This document shows, one piece after another, positions 9,754 to 18,458 of a DNA stretch of 64,000 nt (positions within the stretch are counted from its first letter, which is position 1; each line of letters begins with the position of its first letter). The DNA comes from Microbacterium sp. MF43 (GTDB taxonomy: Bacteria > Actinomycetota > Actinomycetes > Actinomycetales > Microbacteriaceae). Position numbers and translations under genes: made by a program. The stretch covers positions 682,001 through 746,000 of the forward strand of contig NZ_JABBDY010000002.1 in the NCBI RefSeq assembly GCF_012847295.1. Direction: 5' to 3'. The notes under the pieces were generated by a model, which was not told the DNA's origin, made no database searches, and worked only from the letters and a program-made list of their open reading frames with translations.

Positions 9754-10469
9754 TGCGCCGCCTCGGCATCCCGACGCTCGTCGCCCGACTGCCCGTACAC
9801 GTTCTGGTACCGGTCGTAGAGGCGGTCGATCGCCTCCTGCGGGATCGGGATCAGCGGACCGGCCTCACGCGCGTAATGCACCGTACGGGCGACGTCCTCG
9901 ACCATCACCGCCGCCTTGACCGCATCCTTGGCCGAGACCCCGATCGTGAACGGGCCATGATTCTGCATCAGCACCGCACGCGAGCGGTGACCGGTCAGCG
10001 TCTCCACGATGCCGCGACCGATCGAATCGTCGCCGATGATCGCGAACGGACCGACCGGGATCGGCCCCCCGAACTCGTCCGCCATCGCCGTGATCACACA
10101 CGGGATCTCCTCGCCCCGCGCCGCCCACGCCACCGCGAACGTCGAGTGCGTGTGCACCACTCCCCCGACACCGGGCATATTCCGGTACACGTACGCATGC
10201 GCCGCGGTGTCGCTCGACGGGCTGCGGTCGCTGCCCGGCGTCCCCGGCACGACATTGCCGTCCAGATCGCACACGATCATGTTCTCCGGCGCCAGGTCGT
10301 CGTACGACACCCCCGACGGCTTGATCACGAACAGATCGGCACCCGGCACGCGGCCCGACACGTTCCCACCCGTCCAGACGATCAGGTTGTACCGCACCAG
10401 CTCGGCATGCAGGCCCGCGACCTCAGCGCGCACCGCGTCGATCGACGCCTTCAGTTCCGCGCTCGCCAT
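9750..10469 (-). CDS. araD: L-ribulose-5-phosphate 4-epimerase
   Basis: Class II aldolase-family enzyme converting L-ribulose-5-phosphate to D-xylulose-5-phosphate by retro-aldol chemistry with a divalent metal. The 239-residue protein has the family signatures TGGNVSGR (phosphate binding), KPSGVSYDDL, the metal-binding His pair in VVHTHSTFAVAWA and a third His in MQNHGPFTIG. I place the start at the ATG at 10469, which shares a base with the stop codon of the upstream permease (TGATG). The open frame upstream is an artefact of GC bias. This gene joins the transport and catabolic halves of the operon. Confidence 0.95.
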   Translation of the reverse strand: MASAELKASIDAVRAEVAGLHAELVRYNLIVWTGGNVSGRVPGADLFVIKPSGVSYDDLAPENMIVCDLDGNVVPGTPGSDRSPSSDTAAHAYVYRNMPGVGGVVHTHSTFAVAWAARGEEIPCVITAMADEFGGPIPVGPFAIIGDDSIGRGIVETLTGHRSRAVLMQNHGPFTIGVSAKDAVKAAVMVEDVARTVHYAREAGPLIPIPQEAIDRLYDRYQNVYGQSGDERRDAEAAQ

Positions 10470-11539
10470 CAGTCGGCCCTTCGCCGCGTGAGGACGCGCT
10501 GCAGGAGCACGAAGACCAGGAGGACCGCGCCGGTGATGATCGTGAGGTACTCGGGGTTGATCGTCCCGTCCTTCGTGATGATGAGGCGGAGCGCCGCGAT
10601 CACGAACACGCCGACGACCGAGCCGAGGATGTACCCGTAGCCGCCCGTCAGGAGCGTCCCGCCGATCACGACAGCCGCGATGGCATCGAGTTCCCAGCCG
10701 ATGCCGGTGACGTTCTGCGCTTTGCCGCCGACCTCGGCCGTGTAGACGACCGCTGCCAGGCCCGACAGAGCGCCCGAGATGATGTAGATGCCCACGCGCG
10801 TCCGAGCGACCGGCAGACCCATCAGTCCGGCCGACGCCTCGTTGCCGCCGATCGCGTACACCGTGCGTCCGCCGCGGCTGCGATGCATGAAGAACATCCC
10901 ACCCAGCACGACGAGCACCGCGATGAGCAGGCCCGGGGTGATGGTGAGGTCGTTGACCTTCGGCCCGTCGATGATCTTCCAGTCGGTGGCCAGGAGGTGG
11001 ATCGGCGAGTCGTCGGCGGCCTGGACCGGCGTGGTCGAGAGCATCGAGGCCAGTCCGCGCGCGAGGAACATCATCGCGAGCGTCGCGATGAAGGGCTGCA
11101 CGTTGAAGTACTGGATCATGACGCCGGCGATCACGCCGAACACCGCGCCGAACAGGATCATGAGCAGCATCGAGACCCAGCCGTTGATGCCGATGTTCAT
11201 GAGCATGACGCCGGCGACGGAGCTGAACGCGACGACGGCGCCGACCGACAGGTCGATTCCGCCCGACACGATCACGATCGTCATGCCGACGGCGAGGATG
11301 ATCGTCGGGGCGAAGCTGATCAGCAGGCTCGACATCGTTCCCGCGTGGAACACGCGGCCGTACGCGACCTCCGCGTAGATGAGCATGCCGAAGAGCAGCA
11401 CGAGCGCCGCGAGGGTCGGGATGAGCGTCTGGTTGCGTTCCCACAGGCGCGCGAGGCGCGCGGCGCCGGCGTTGTTCCTGTGCTCCGGCAGGTCGGAGAC
11501 AGGGGGTACTGCTTCGACGAGCGTGCGTGACGAGCTCAT
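10469..11539 (-). CDS. Sugar ABC transporter permease 2 (CUT2/RbsC family, YjfF-like)
   Basis: A 356-residue integral membrane protein of the branched-chain/ribose permease family, with about ten hydrophobic segments. The family signature VSGGIDLSVGAVVAF is in the middle of the first half, and the loop YAIGGNEASAGLMGLPV is the ATPase-contact region. A second CUT2 permease lies directly upstream, so the channel is probably a heterodimer, as in the E. coli galactofuranose importer YtfT/YjfF. The ATG at 11539 has GAAGGAGG nearby and overlaps the upstream permease stop (ATGA). I infer L-arabinofuranose or short arabinosides as substrate from the linked araDBA genes. Confidence 0.9.
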   Translation of the reverse strand: MSSSRTLVEAVPPVSDLPEHRNNAGAARLARLWERNQTLIPTLAALVLLFGMLIYAEVAYGRVFHAGTMSSLLISFAPTIILAVGMTIVIVSGGIDLSVGAVVAFSSVAGVMLMNIGINGWVSMLLMILFGAVFGVIAGVMIQYFNVQPFIATLAMMFLARGLASMLSTTPVQAADDSPIHLLATDWKIIDGPKVNDLTITPGLLIAVLVVLGGMFFMHRSRGGRTVYAIGGNEASAGLMGLPVARTRVGIYIISGALSGLAAVVYTAEVGGKAQNVTGIGWELDAIAAVVIGGTLLTGGYGYILGSVVGVFVIAALRLIITKDGTINPEYLTIITGAVLLVFVLLQRVLTRRRAD

Positions 11540-12621
11540 GCGACGACCTCCTTCGAGACGGGTGCGGCCTGTTCCGGCGCCGGCGGCGTCGGTGCGCCGG
11601 GCGTGCGCGGCGACTTCCTCCGCATGAGGGCCCACGAGCGCACCCGCTCGGACTGCAGCAGGACGAGGACGATGATGACGAGCGCCTTGAACGCCGGCGT
11701 CGCCGCAGCGGGGATGCCGAGGAAGAGCACGGTCTTGTTCAGCGTCGCGATGAGGAGGGCTCCGACCGTGGATCCCACGATCGAGAACTTGCCGCCGGCG
11801 AGCGACGTGCCTCCGATGACGACGGCGAGGATCGCGTCGAGCTCCATCAGGTTGCCGGTACCGCCGACGCTCACCGTCATCACTTCCGAGACGCTGAACA
11901 GACCGCCGACGGCGGCGAGCGCCGCGGAGAGGATGTAGACGCCGAACAGGATCGGCCGGGGCCGGATGCCTGCGAGACGGCTCGCGTGCGGATTGATGCC
12001 GATCGACTCGATCATCAGCCCGAGCGCGGTGCGACGCATCACGAGGGCGATGAGGACGACGATCGCGATGGCGAGCACGAAGCTCGTGGGGATGCCGAAG
12101 ATCTGACCGTTCGCGAGAAGGCGGAACGGCTCATTGGTGGCGTTGGTGTTCTGCCCGCCGGTGATCACGCGCGCGATCCCACGCGCGGCGAGCATCATGA
12201 TCAGGGTCGTGATGAACGGCTGCAGGCCGATGACGGAGACCAGGAAGCCGTTGATCGCGCCGAGCACGATCGCGAGCGCGAGCGCCAGGCCGATCGCGGT
12301 GAGCATCGCCCCGATCGGCGATGAACCCTCCAGATTCGCCAGCGTCTCCATGGCGACTGCCCCGCCGACCGCCATCATCGAGCCGACGGAGAGGTCGATG
12401 CCGCCCGTGGCGATGACGAAGGTCATGCCGAGCGCGATCATGATGATGGGCGCCGACACGCGCAGGATGTCGAGCACGTTGCCGGTGAGCATCCCGGTGG
12501 TCGGGTTGACGCTGACGGCGAGGTATGCCGGGTTCTTGAGCGTGTTGATCAGCAGCAGCAGCGCGATGCCGACGATCGCCCAGAACCAGGGCGTGCGCAG
12601 TGCGGTCTTCACGCGGTTCAT
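11536..12621 (-). CDS. Sugar ABC transporter permease 1 (CUT2/RbsC family, YtfT-like)
   Basis: A 361-residue membrane protein with about nine to ten hydrophobic segments and the CUT2 permease signature ATGGIDLSVGSMMAVGGAV. The cytoplasmic loop ESIGINPHASRLAG is where this class contacts the ATPase. The C-terminal tail is Pro/Ala/Glu-rich and hydrophilic (PGAPTPPAPEQAAP), an unusual extension. It overlaps both the ATPase gene upstream and the second permease downstream by four bases, so all three are translationally coupled. Role: one half of the transmembrane channel importing a pentose, inferred to be arabinose in furanose form. Confidence 0.9.
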   Translation of the reverse strand: MNRVKTALRTPWFWAIVGIALLLLINTLKNPAYLAVSVNPTTGMLTGNVLDILRVSAPIIMIALGMTFVIATGGIDLSVGSMMAVGGAVAMETLANLEGSSPIGAMLTAIGLALALAIVLGAINGFLVSVIGLQPFITTLIMMLAARGIARVITGGQNTNATNEPFRLLANGQIFGIPTSFVLAIAIVVLIALVMRRTALGLMIESIGINPHASRLAGIRPRPILFGVYILSAALAAVGGLFSVSEVMTVSVGGTGNLMELDAILAVVIGGTSLAGGKFSIVGSTVGALLIATLNKTVLFLGIPAAATPAFKALVIIVLVLLQSERVRSWALMRRKSPRTPGAPTPPAPEQAAPVSKEVVA

Positions 12622-14225
12622 GACGCGCTCCCTTCGTGGGCGGTGGCGGATTCTCCTGCGGCGACCTCGGTCGCCAGGGCGTCGGCGGTCTTCTCCGCCT
12701 CCTCGCCCGACTCGGTGGCGATCACGGAGACGATGCTCTCGGCGGTGACTTCCGGTCCGTTGACGACCTCGCCCACCTTCTGGTGGTCCTTGAGGATGAC
12801 GATCCGCTCGGAGAGACGGACGACCTCCTCGAGCTCGGAGGAGATGAAGACGACGCTCATGCCGCCTTCGGCGAGGTCGGCGACGGTCTCCTGGATGTCG
12901 GCCTTGGCGCCGACGTCGATACCGCGGGTCGGCTCGTCGAGGAGGAGGAGATCCGGGTTGGTGGCCAGCCACCGGCCGAGCAGCACCTTCTGCTGGTTGC
13001 CGCCGGAGAGAAGCCGGATCGGACGGTCGGGGTCGTTCGGGCGCACGCTGAAGCGCTCCATGTAGGTCTTGACCAGCTGGTCGACCTCACGCGCCGGGAC
13101 CCGGCGGAGCCAGCCGCGTCGGGCCTGCACCGCGAGCATGATGTTCTCGCGCACGCTCAGGTCTCCCACGATGCCGTCGTCGCGGCGGCTCTCCGTCGAG
13201 TAGGCGATTCCCTGGGACAGGCCCGCCACGGGCGAGTTCAGCGAGACCCTCTTGCCGCGGATCTCGATCGTCCCGGTGTCGGGCTTGTCGGCGCCGGCGA
13301 TGAGCCGCGCCAGTTCGGTGCGGCCGGCCCCGAGCAGGCCCGCGAATCCGACGACCTCACCGGCGTGGATCTCGAGATCCGTGGGTTCGATGGCGCCCTT
13401 GCGGCCGAGGTTCTCGGCAGCGAAGAGCGGCGTGACGGTGCGGTCGCGCTGCTGTGTCTGCCGGTTGGAGCCGAGCGCTCGGAGCGACTCGAAGTCCTTG
13501 CCGATCATCTTCGAGATGAGCTGCGTGCGATCGAGGTCGCGCTTGAGGTACTCGCCGACGAACTTCCCATTGCGCAGGACCGTGATGCGGTCGCTGATCG
13601 CGTAGACCTGGTCGAGGAAGTGCGAGACGAAGAGGATCGCGACACCCTGATCGCGGAGTCGCCGCATGACGTCGAAGAGCACCTCGACCTCGTTCGCGTC
13701 GAGGCTCGAGGTCGGCTCGTCGAGGATGAGCACCTTGGAGTTGGTGACCATCGCACGGCTGATCGCGACGAGCTGCTGCATCGCGATGGAGATCGATGAC
13801 AGAGGTGCGTGGGGGTCGAGGTCGCCGAGGCCCATTCGGGCGAGGGCCTCACGCGCGCGGGCGTGGGTCTTGCGCCAGTTGATGCCGGTCCAGTCGCGCA
13901 CCTCGTGCCCGAGCATGACGTTCTCGCCGATGCTGAGGTTCGTGCACAGATTGACTTCTTGGTAGACGGTGGAGATCCCCGCAGCCTGCGCGGACGCTGT
14001 GCCGTTGAAGTGCCTCACCTGCCCGGCGACGACGATCTCGCCGGAGTCGATCTGATAGACGCCCGTCAGCGCCTTGATGAGGGTGGACTTGCCGGCGCCG
14101 TTCTCGCCCATGAGGGTGTGGACTTCGCCGGGAAGCAGCCGGAAGCTGACGTCGTCGAGCGCCTTCACTCCCGGGAACGTGATGGACGCATTGCGGACTT
14201 CGACGATCGCAATCGGTTCGAGCAT
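12618..14225 (-). CDS. Sugar ABC transporter ATPase, tandem type (CUT2)
   Basis: A 535-residue fusion of two ABC ATPase halves, as in RbsA/MglA/YtfR. The first half has Walker A GENGAGKST near residue 36, signature LSSISIAMQQLVAISRAM and Walker B KVLILDEPTSSLD. The second half has a degenerate P-loop (GLLGAGRTE), an intact signature LLSGGNQQKVLLGRW and DLLLLDEPTRGIDVG. This asymmetry is normal for CUT2 ATPases. The chosen ATG at 14225 lies 12 bases after an AGAAGGA, a slightly long spacing; the upstream alternative has no ribosome-binding site. A strong hairpin separates it from the binding-protein gene. Confidence 0.92.
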   Translation of the reverse strand: MLEPIAIVEVRNASITFPGVKALDDVSFRLLPGEVHTLMGENGAGKSTLIKALTGVYQIDSGEIVVAGQVRHFNGTASAQAAGISTVYQEVNLCTNLSIGENVMLGHEVRDWTGINWRKTHARAREALARMGLGDLDPHAPLSSISIAMQQLVAISRAMVTNSKVLILDEPTSSLDANEVEVLFDVMRRLRDQGVAILFVSHFLDQVYAISDRITVLRNGKFVGEYLKRDLDRTQLISKMIGKDFESLRALGSNRQTQQRDRTVTPLFAAENLGRKGAIEPTDLEIHAGEVVGFAGLLGAGRTELARLIAGADKPDTGTIEIRGKRVSLNSPVAGLSQGIAYSTESRRDDGIVGDLSVRENIMLAVQARRGWLRRVPAREVDQLVKTYMERFSVRPNDPDRPIRLLSGGNQQKVLLGRWLATNPDLLLLDEPTRGIDVGAKADIQETVADLAEGGMSVVFISSELEEVVRLSERIVILKDHQKVGEVVNGPEVTAESIVSVIATESGEEAEKTADALATEVAAGESATAHEGSAS

Positions 14226-14276
14226 GGCTGCGTGGTTCCTTCTTACTGCGGGGCGGTGCTGAAAGGAGACGAGCAC

Positions 14277-14309
14277 GAGCGGGGGCCACCGGAACGGCAG
14301 CCCCCGCTC
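14277..14309 (-). terminator. Intercistronic hairpin after the sugar-binding protein gene
   Basis: GAGCGGGGGC (14277-14286) pairs perfectly with 14300-14309, between the binding-protein stop (14345) and the ATPase start (14225) on the minus strand. Such hairpins commonly cause partial termination or 3'-end protection, so that the binding protein is made in excess over the membrane components. Confidence 0.65.
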
Positions 14310-14344
14310 ACATCACTTCTTCGTCTCGTCGACTCTGTGTCGGA

Positions 14345-15361
14345 TCAGAAACCCTTGCCCTCGTCGATCGCGGCCTGAGCCGCCTCCGGCGAGTCGAAGG
14401 TCTCACCGGGGACGATGATGTTCTTCTCGACGCTGTCGCCTGCCAGTGCGGAGTTGACCGCCTCGACGGCGAGGTCGCCGAAGAAGGGGTTGTACTGAGC
14501 GACGAAGCTCAGCTCACCCGCGGCGAGCGCCTCGAGGGCAGGCGTGGTGCCGTCGATCGTGGCGATCTTGACGTCGGTGCCCGGGGTGAGGCCGGCGGCC
14601 GCCACGGCAGCTGCCGCGCCGATGCCCATCTCGTCGTTCTGGGCGAAGATGAACTGCAGGTCCGGGTTCTCCTTGAGGACGGTCTCGATGACCGACTTGC
14701 CCTCGTCAGCGGTCCAGTTGGCGGTCTGCGCGCCGATCTTGGTCCAGCCCTCGGCGCCTTCGATCGCTGCCTCGAAGCCCTCGTTGCGCTCGTTGACGAC
14801 CGACAGGCCGGGAACGCCCTCGAGGGTGAAGTAGCTCGCACCCTCCGGGAAGGTCTCAACGGCCCACTCGCCGACGGTGCCGGCGACGTTCACGTTGTCG
14901 GGGGCGATACGGGTGACGTAGAGGTCCTCGCTGGCGTCGACACCGCGGTCGAGCAGGATGACCGGGATCTCGGCCTCCTGTGCGAGCTCGAGCGAGTCCT
15001 CCCAGCCGGACGCCTCGGTCGCGGTGAGGAGGATCACGTCGACCTCGTCGTTCACGAACGTCGCGAAGGCGTCGATCTGCGACTTCTGGTCGGTCGGGCT
15101 CGCCGCGGGGGCGTACTTCAGGTCGAAGCCGGCCTCCTGGCTGAACGCGTCCTTGATCGCCTGCTCGTTGGCGTTGCGCCAGCCGCCCTCGGGGCCGACG
15201 GCGACGAAGCCGACGGTCGTGAGTTCGCCGTCGCCGTTGCCCTCGGAACCGCTGCCACTGCCGCCGTTGTCGCCGCCACCGGCGCAGCCGGCGAGGCCAA
15301 GGGCGAGAGCGCCCGCGCCGACGAAGCCGACAAGGCCGAGCATCCGCTTCTTGTTGACCAT
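14345..15361 (-). CDS. Sugar-binding lipoprotein of the arabinose ABC importer (YtfQ-like)
   Basis: A 338-residue periplasmic-binding-protein family 4 lipoprotein. The N-terminal basic MVNKKR, hydrophobic stretch and lipobox LGLAGC place the lipidated Cys at about residue 26. A Gly/Ser/Asn linker follows, then the sugar-binding fold. The segment VGPEGGWRNANEQAIKDAF closely resembles the start of galactofuranose-binding YtfQ; later motifs include VILLTATEASGWED, LDRGVD, FAQNDEMGIGAA and IATIDGT. AAGGAGG lies 7 bases upstream of the chosen ATG. It is the first gene of the arabinose operon and lies directly behind an operator-controlled promoter (15450-15478). Furanose preference is inferred from YtfQ likeness and linked araDBA. 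Confidence 0.9.
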   Translation of the reverse strand: MVNKKRMLGLVGFVGAGALALGLAGCAGGGDNGGSGSGSEGNGDGELTTVGFVAVGPEGGWRNANEQAIKDAFSQEAGFDLKYAPAASPTDQKSQIDAFATFVNDEVDVILLTATEASGWEDSLELAQEAEIPVILLDRGVDASEDLYVTRIAPDNVNVAGTVGEWAVETFPEGASYFTLEGVPGLSVVNERNEGFEAAIEGAEGWTKIGAQTANWTADEGKSVIETVLKENPDLQFIFAQNDEMGIGAAAAVAAAGLTPGTDVKIATIDGTTPALEALAAGELSFVAQYNPFFGDLAVEAVNSALAGDSVEKNIIVPGETFDSPEAAQAAIDEGKGF

Positions 15362-15449
15362 TCCATCTCCTCCTTGAGACTCTCCGACCTTCGTGGTGGG
15401 AGAGAAGTCTGTGCCCCGCAGCGGGACACTCTCGGGTGTGTGCGACTCC

Positions 15450-15478
15450 ATTGTGCGCGCTAACATCCCTGCGCGCAA
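15450..15478 (-). promoter_or_regulatory. Promoter with overlapping operator for the arabinose operon
   Basis: On the minus strand, -35 TTGCGC (15473-15478), a 17-bp spacer and -10 CACAAT (15450-15455) precede the binding-protein gene. The palindrome-like TGTGCGCGCTAACA (15452-15465) covers the -10 box and the end of the spacer. Five other promoters in this window have the same layout. Confidence 0.65.
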
Positions 15479-15505
15479 CTTCTTTTCCTGGATTCGTTAC
15501 TTCAC

Positions 15506-15545
15506 CGTTACCGCGAACATTAACACGAACGCGTGAGCGGCAACA
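15506..15545. promoter_or_regulatory. Two further LacI-type operator candidates
   Basis: CGTTACCGCGAACA (15506-15519) and CGTGAGCGGCAACA (15532-15545) both resemble the window-wide consensus TGTTAGCGCTAACA and lie 26 bp apart, upstream of the arabinose-operon promoter and downstream of the lacI gene end. They could support looping or cooperative repression. Confidence 0.5.
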
Positions 15546-15608
15546 CTCCTCGGGCACGCGGGAGCACGGCGAACGCCCGGCGGCGGCCCGCAACGCGTCA
15601 CGGCGTGA

Positions 15609-16628
15609 TCAGGAGCGCGGCGCCGCCGTCGAGCTGCGCACGATCAGCCTCGGCATGATGATGTCGTGACCCTCGACGTCCTCACCCTCGATCGCGGCGA
15701 TGAGGATCTGCAGCGCGAGCGCGCCGAGGGCGGCGAAATCCTGACGAACCGTCGTCAGCGGGGGAAGGAAATGACGCGCGTCGGGCAAGTCGTCGAAGCC
15801 GACGACGCTGATGTCATCCGGCACTCGGAGGCCACGTTCCGACAGGCCGTGGACGAGACCGAGGGCCATCTGGTCGTTGGCCGCGAAGACGGCCGTCGCG
15901 TCCGAGAAGTCGTAGGTCTTTCCGAAGGTGTAGCCGTAATCCGACGTCCAGTCCCCTACCACGGGCGGCGCGATCGTCAGCCCGGCATCTGCGAGGGCGT
16001 CGCGCCAACCCTGCTCACGGGCGCGCGCGTCGTACCAGTCGAGGGGACCGGACAGGTGGGCGATCGACCGATGACCGAGTTCGATGAGATGCATCACGGC
16101 GGCCATGGCGCCGGCGCGCTGATCGACCGCAGCGGTGTGCATCTCGGCATCCGGCTCCGCCTTGATCACGAGCGTCGGGAGTCCGGTGCTCTGCTGCCGC
16201 AGCAGATCAAGTGAGGATGCGCGTGGAGCGATCACGCACAGGGCGTCGACGCCCTGCGTCACCAGCTCGACCACACCCGTATCGATCTGCGACTCCTCGT
16301 CGTCGGAGATCGAGAAGGCGCTGATGGCGTATCCGGCGTCGCGCGCGGCGCTCTCGATCGCGCGGAGCGTGCTGTTCGGTCCCCACTGAATGGGACTGTC
16401 GACGAGCACGCCGATGCGCATCGCCCGCCGCGTCGCGAGCGCTCGTGCGATCGAGCTGCGGGTGTAGTTCATCTCGTCGATCGCCTGCAGCACGCGCTCT
16501 CGCGTCGATTCACGGATGTTCGGATGACCGTTGAGCACGCGCGACACGGTCATGTGCGAGACACCCGCATGCTTCGCCACGTCATAGATGCTCGGGCGCT
16601 GCCAGCCTCGAGTCGCTTGTTCAGACAC
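15609..16628 (-). CDS. LacI-family transcriptional repressor, probable arabinose-regulon regulator
   Basis: A 339-residue DNA-binding regulator. The helix-turn-helix SIYDVAKHAGVSHMTVSRVLNG occupies residues 13-34 with the hinge RSSIARALATRR just after it. A periplasmic-binding-like effector domain follows (IGVLVDSPIQWGP through GFDDLPDARHFLPPLTTV). The GTG start at 16628 is supported by GCGAGGTGA upstream. It lies between the WxL-like surface locus (57 bases upstream) and the arabinose operon (248 bases downstream), flanked on both sides by TGTTAGCGCTAACA-like operators, so it is the best candidate for the factor that reads them. The effector is inferred to be arabinose or an arabinoside; the second LacI at 41149 is an alternative reader. 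Confidence 0.88.
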   Translation of the reverse strand: MSEQATRGWQRPSIYDVAKHAGVSHMTVSRVLNGHPNIRESTRERVLQAIDEMNYTRSSIARALATRRAMRIGVLVDSPIQWGPNSTLRAIESAARDAGYAISAFSISDDEESQIDTGVVELVTQGVDALCVIAPRASSLDLLRQQSTGLPTLVIKAEPDAEMHTAAVDQRAGAMAAVMHLIELGHRSIAHLSGPLDWYDARAREQGWRDALADAGLTIAPPVVGDWTSDYGYTFGKTYDFSDATAVFAANDQMALGLVHGLSERGLRVPDDISVVGFDDLPDARHFLPPLTTVRQDFAALGALALQILIAAIEGEDVEGHDIIMPRLIVRSSTAAPRS

Positions 16629-16685
16629 TGCGGATCACCTCGCTTTCCTGCTGTGCACATCGTAGGGTGCTGCGGCGCTCGCCGC

Positions 16686-17321
16686 TCATGACGCACCGCG
16701 CCGCGTGGGGAAGAGCATTCCCGCGAGGCCGGGAACGAGCCACAGAGCCAACCCGACGAGGAGCGCGAGGGCACCGACGCCCGCCGCGACACCCCAGGCC
16801 ACCGGCACCAGGTCGGGGCTCTGAGCAGCGGCTCCCGGCGCGGCCGGCGACACCGCCGTCGGCTTGCCCGGCTTGGCGGGCTTGTCGGGCGTCGACGCAC
16901 CCGGCTGCTGCGTCGCCGTAGGCGAGGGCGTCGGGGTGGGGGTCGGCCGACCGGAACCTCCGTTGCCGTTGCCGTTTCCGTTGTTGCCGTTTCCGTTGTT
17001 GCCGTTTCCGTTGTTGCCGTTTCCGTTGTCGCCTGAATTGCCGTTGCCGTTGCCGTTGCCGTTCCCGGGGTTGCCGGGGTTCCCCGGATTGCCGGGGTGG
17101 CAGGGATGCGTCGGCGGGCCGGGCACGTACGGGGGCCTGCCCGGCGCACCGGGCTTGCCCGGAGGCCAGGGGCACGCGAGCGGCGTGATCTCCACGCTCA
17201 CCGAGATGCCCTCGGGTTCGCGGTCGGGCTCCTGGGCTGCGGCGAAGGACACGGGGGCGATGATCGCTGAAAGGAGGAGTGCGAGTCCCGCGAGGGCACT
17301 CGTCAGGCGACGGCGGATCAC
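16686..17321 (-). CDS. Membrane-anchored, Gly/Asn/Pro-rich surface stalk protein
   Basis: A 211-residue exported protein of unrecognised family. Signal peptide at residues 1-29 (hydrophobic core, AAA-Q). A short segment follows with two Cys (LACPWPP and HPCHPG). Next comes a collagen-like and Gly-Asn low-complexity stretch (GNPGNPGNPGNGNGN, then GNGNN repeats), a Thr/Pro stretch (TPTPTPSPT) and a Pro/Lys-rich linker. A single transmembrane segment (about 179-201) ends in PTRRGAS. The architecture is an extended stalk tethered by a C-terminal membrane helix. The GTG start overlaps the DUF916-like gene stop by four bases, so the two are coupled. It could play the role of the small wall-spanning protein of WxL clusters; that is inference. 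Confidence 0.7.
   Translation of the reverse strand: MIRRRLTSALAGLALLLSAIIAPVSFAAAQEPDREPEGISVSVEITPLACPWPPGKPGAPGRPPYVPGPPTHPCHPGNPGNPGNPGNGNGNGNGNSGDNGNGNNGNGNNGNGNNGNGNGNGGSGRPTPTPTPSPTATQQPGASTPDKPAKPGKPTAVSPAAPGAAAQSPDLVPVAWGVAAGVGALALLVGLALWLVPGLAGMLFPTRRGAS
16981..17025. repeat. Tandem 15-bp repeat encoding Gly-Asn-Gly-Asn-Asn units
   Basis: The unit TTGTTGCCGTTTCCG occurs three times exactly at 16981-16995, 16996-17010 and 17011-17025, flanked by shorter CCGTTG repeats (about 16961-16980 and 17041-17062). The unit length is a multiple of three, so slippage would change stalk length without breaking the frame. Confidence 0.9.
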
Positions 17322-18388
17322 GAGGAGACCTCCGAGCTCTCGGCCTCGCGGCGACCGGCTTCGCGGGCGTCGGCGAGGAGGGCATCCATTCGGCGGCGAG
17401 AGCGCACGCGGCCCCATGCGATCGCCCAGATCACGAGGGCGAGTCCCGCGAGCACGATGAGCTGTGGCCACGGCACCGCCCAGGCGGTCGTCTCAGCGGT
17501 GACGGGCTCGATCTCGGATGCATCGCCCGTCATGGTGAGCATCGTCGGCGCGAGCACGACCTTCGTCGGCACGACGAAGAGCGGCCACACGTCATCGACG
17601 ACGACGGTGAAGCTGCGGGAGTCGCCCGGCAGGATCTCTTGCGCGTTCTCATCGGCGGCCGGGAACTCGGCGGTCTGCCCGCCCGCCTCCACCGCACCCT
17701 CGATGAGGAGGATCGTGTTGCCCGCATTCGCGACGTCGAACGTCACGGTGAGCTCGCCCGGGCGAAGCGGATTCCACGAGGTGGCGTAATCGGCGACCAG
17801 TCCCTCCACGACGGCCTCGGGCGCGAGCTCTCCGGTGACGCGGGTGGTGACGCGGAATCCGACGCGGCTCTCCACGCCGACGCTCGCTCCGCCGTCGCCC
17901 GTCTGCGTCGACAGGACCGACGCCGTGATCCCGGCGGCGTGGTCGCCCGGCTCCGCCGTCTCGGGCACCGCGATCTCGAACGGCACGATCGCCGTCTCGC
18001 CCGCGGGTACGGTCACCTCGTCGGGCAGGGTGATCCAGGTGCCCGCGTCGACCGACTCCTGGTCGGCCGGAAGGATGTCGAACCGCCCGTTCCGGGTGTA
18101 GAAGCCGTCGGCCGCGGTCAGCCGGAAGGTCACCTCGACGTCGCTGACGTTGCGGACGGCGAACCGGTCCTGCAGGGTCTCACCCGGGTCGAGCTCGGTC
18201 TCCACGGCGCGGCGCCCGTCCGGGCCGTTCTCGTCGGCAGGGACGACGGACCAGCGGACGGTGTCGTCCGTGTCGTCGGCGTGCGCCGAGGTCCCCGTCG
18301 GCGCGAACGTCAGAAGGAAGGCGAGCGCGAGCATCCCGGCCAGCAGGAGCCGGCCGATCGGGAGTGCGCGGGGCGCGGTATGGGTCAA
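17318..18388 (-). CDS. DUF916-like surface protein with C-terminal membrane anchor (WxL-interacting type)
   Basis: A 356-residue exported protein. The signal peptide ends near SAHA-DD. The domain at about 40-165 has the DUF916 pattern: VRWSVVPAD, LDPGETLQDRFAVRNVSDVEVTFRLTAADGFYT, then VTVPAGETAIVPFEIAVPETAEPGDHAAGI. A second Ig-like domain (about 185-300) has ELTVTFDVANAGNTILLIEG. One transmembrane helix (about 305-326) and a basic, Glu-rich cytoplasmic tail follow. In Firmicutes, DUF916/WxLIP proteins bind WxL proteins on the cell wall. I see a TTG start at 18388 with only a weak upstream ribosome-binding site; start uncertain. The flanking genes encode a WxL-like protein and a stalk protein, matching the composition of a WxL locus. 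Confidence 0.7.
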   Translation of the reverse strand: MTHTAPRALPIGRLLLAGMLALAFLLTFAPTGTSAHADDTDDTVRWSVVPADENGPDGRRAVETELDPGETLQDRFAVRNVSDVEVTFRLTAADGFYTRNGRFDILPADQESVDAGTWITLPDEVTVPAGETAIVPFEIAVPETAEPGDHAAGITASVLSTQTGDGGASVGVESRVGFRVTTRVTGELAPEAVVEGLVADYATSWNPLRPGELTVTFDVANAGNTILLIEGAVEAGGQTAEFPAADENAQEILPGDSRSFTVVVDDVWPLFVVPTKVVLAPTMLTMTGDASEIEPVTAETTAWAVPWPQLIVLAGLALVIWAIAWGRVRSRRRMDALLADAREAGRREAESSEVSS

Positions 18389-18458
18389 GGGCGGGTCCAG
18401 ACGTCAGGGTCGGGGCCGTGAAGCACGGCCCCGACCCGATTCAACACGAGAAGCGGGA

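Noticed and set aside
6454-9819. Very long plus-strand open frame (over 1100 codons) antisense to the GH43, araA and araB genes
   Set aside because: The opposite strand encodes unmistakable araA and araB. The plus-strand product is Arg/Gly/His-rich with no domain, as expected for antisense frames in high-GC DNA.
10469-11444. Long N-terminal extension of AraD reading through the permease region
   Set aside because: The true start at 10469 overlaps the permease stop and gives a standard 239-residue AraD; the extension is an out-of-frame shadow of the permease.
16666-16682. Short GCGGCG/CGCCGC hairpin between the stalk gene and lacI as a terminator
   Set aside because: Only a 6-bp stem with a two-base loop; insufficient to separate the surface locus from lacI.
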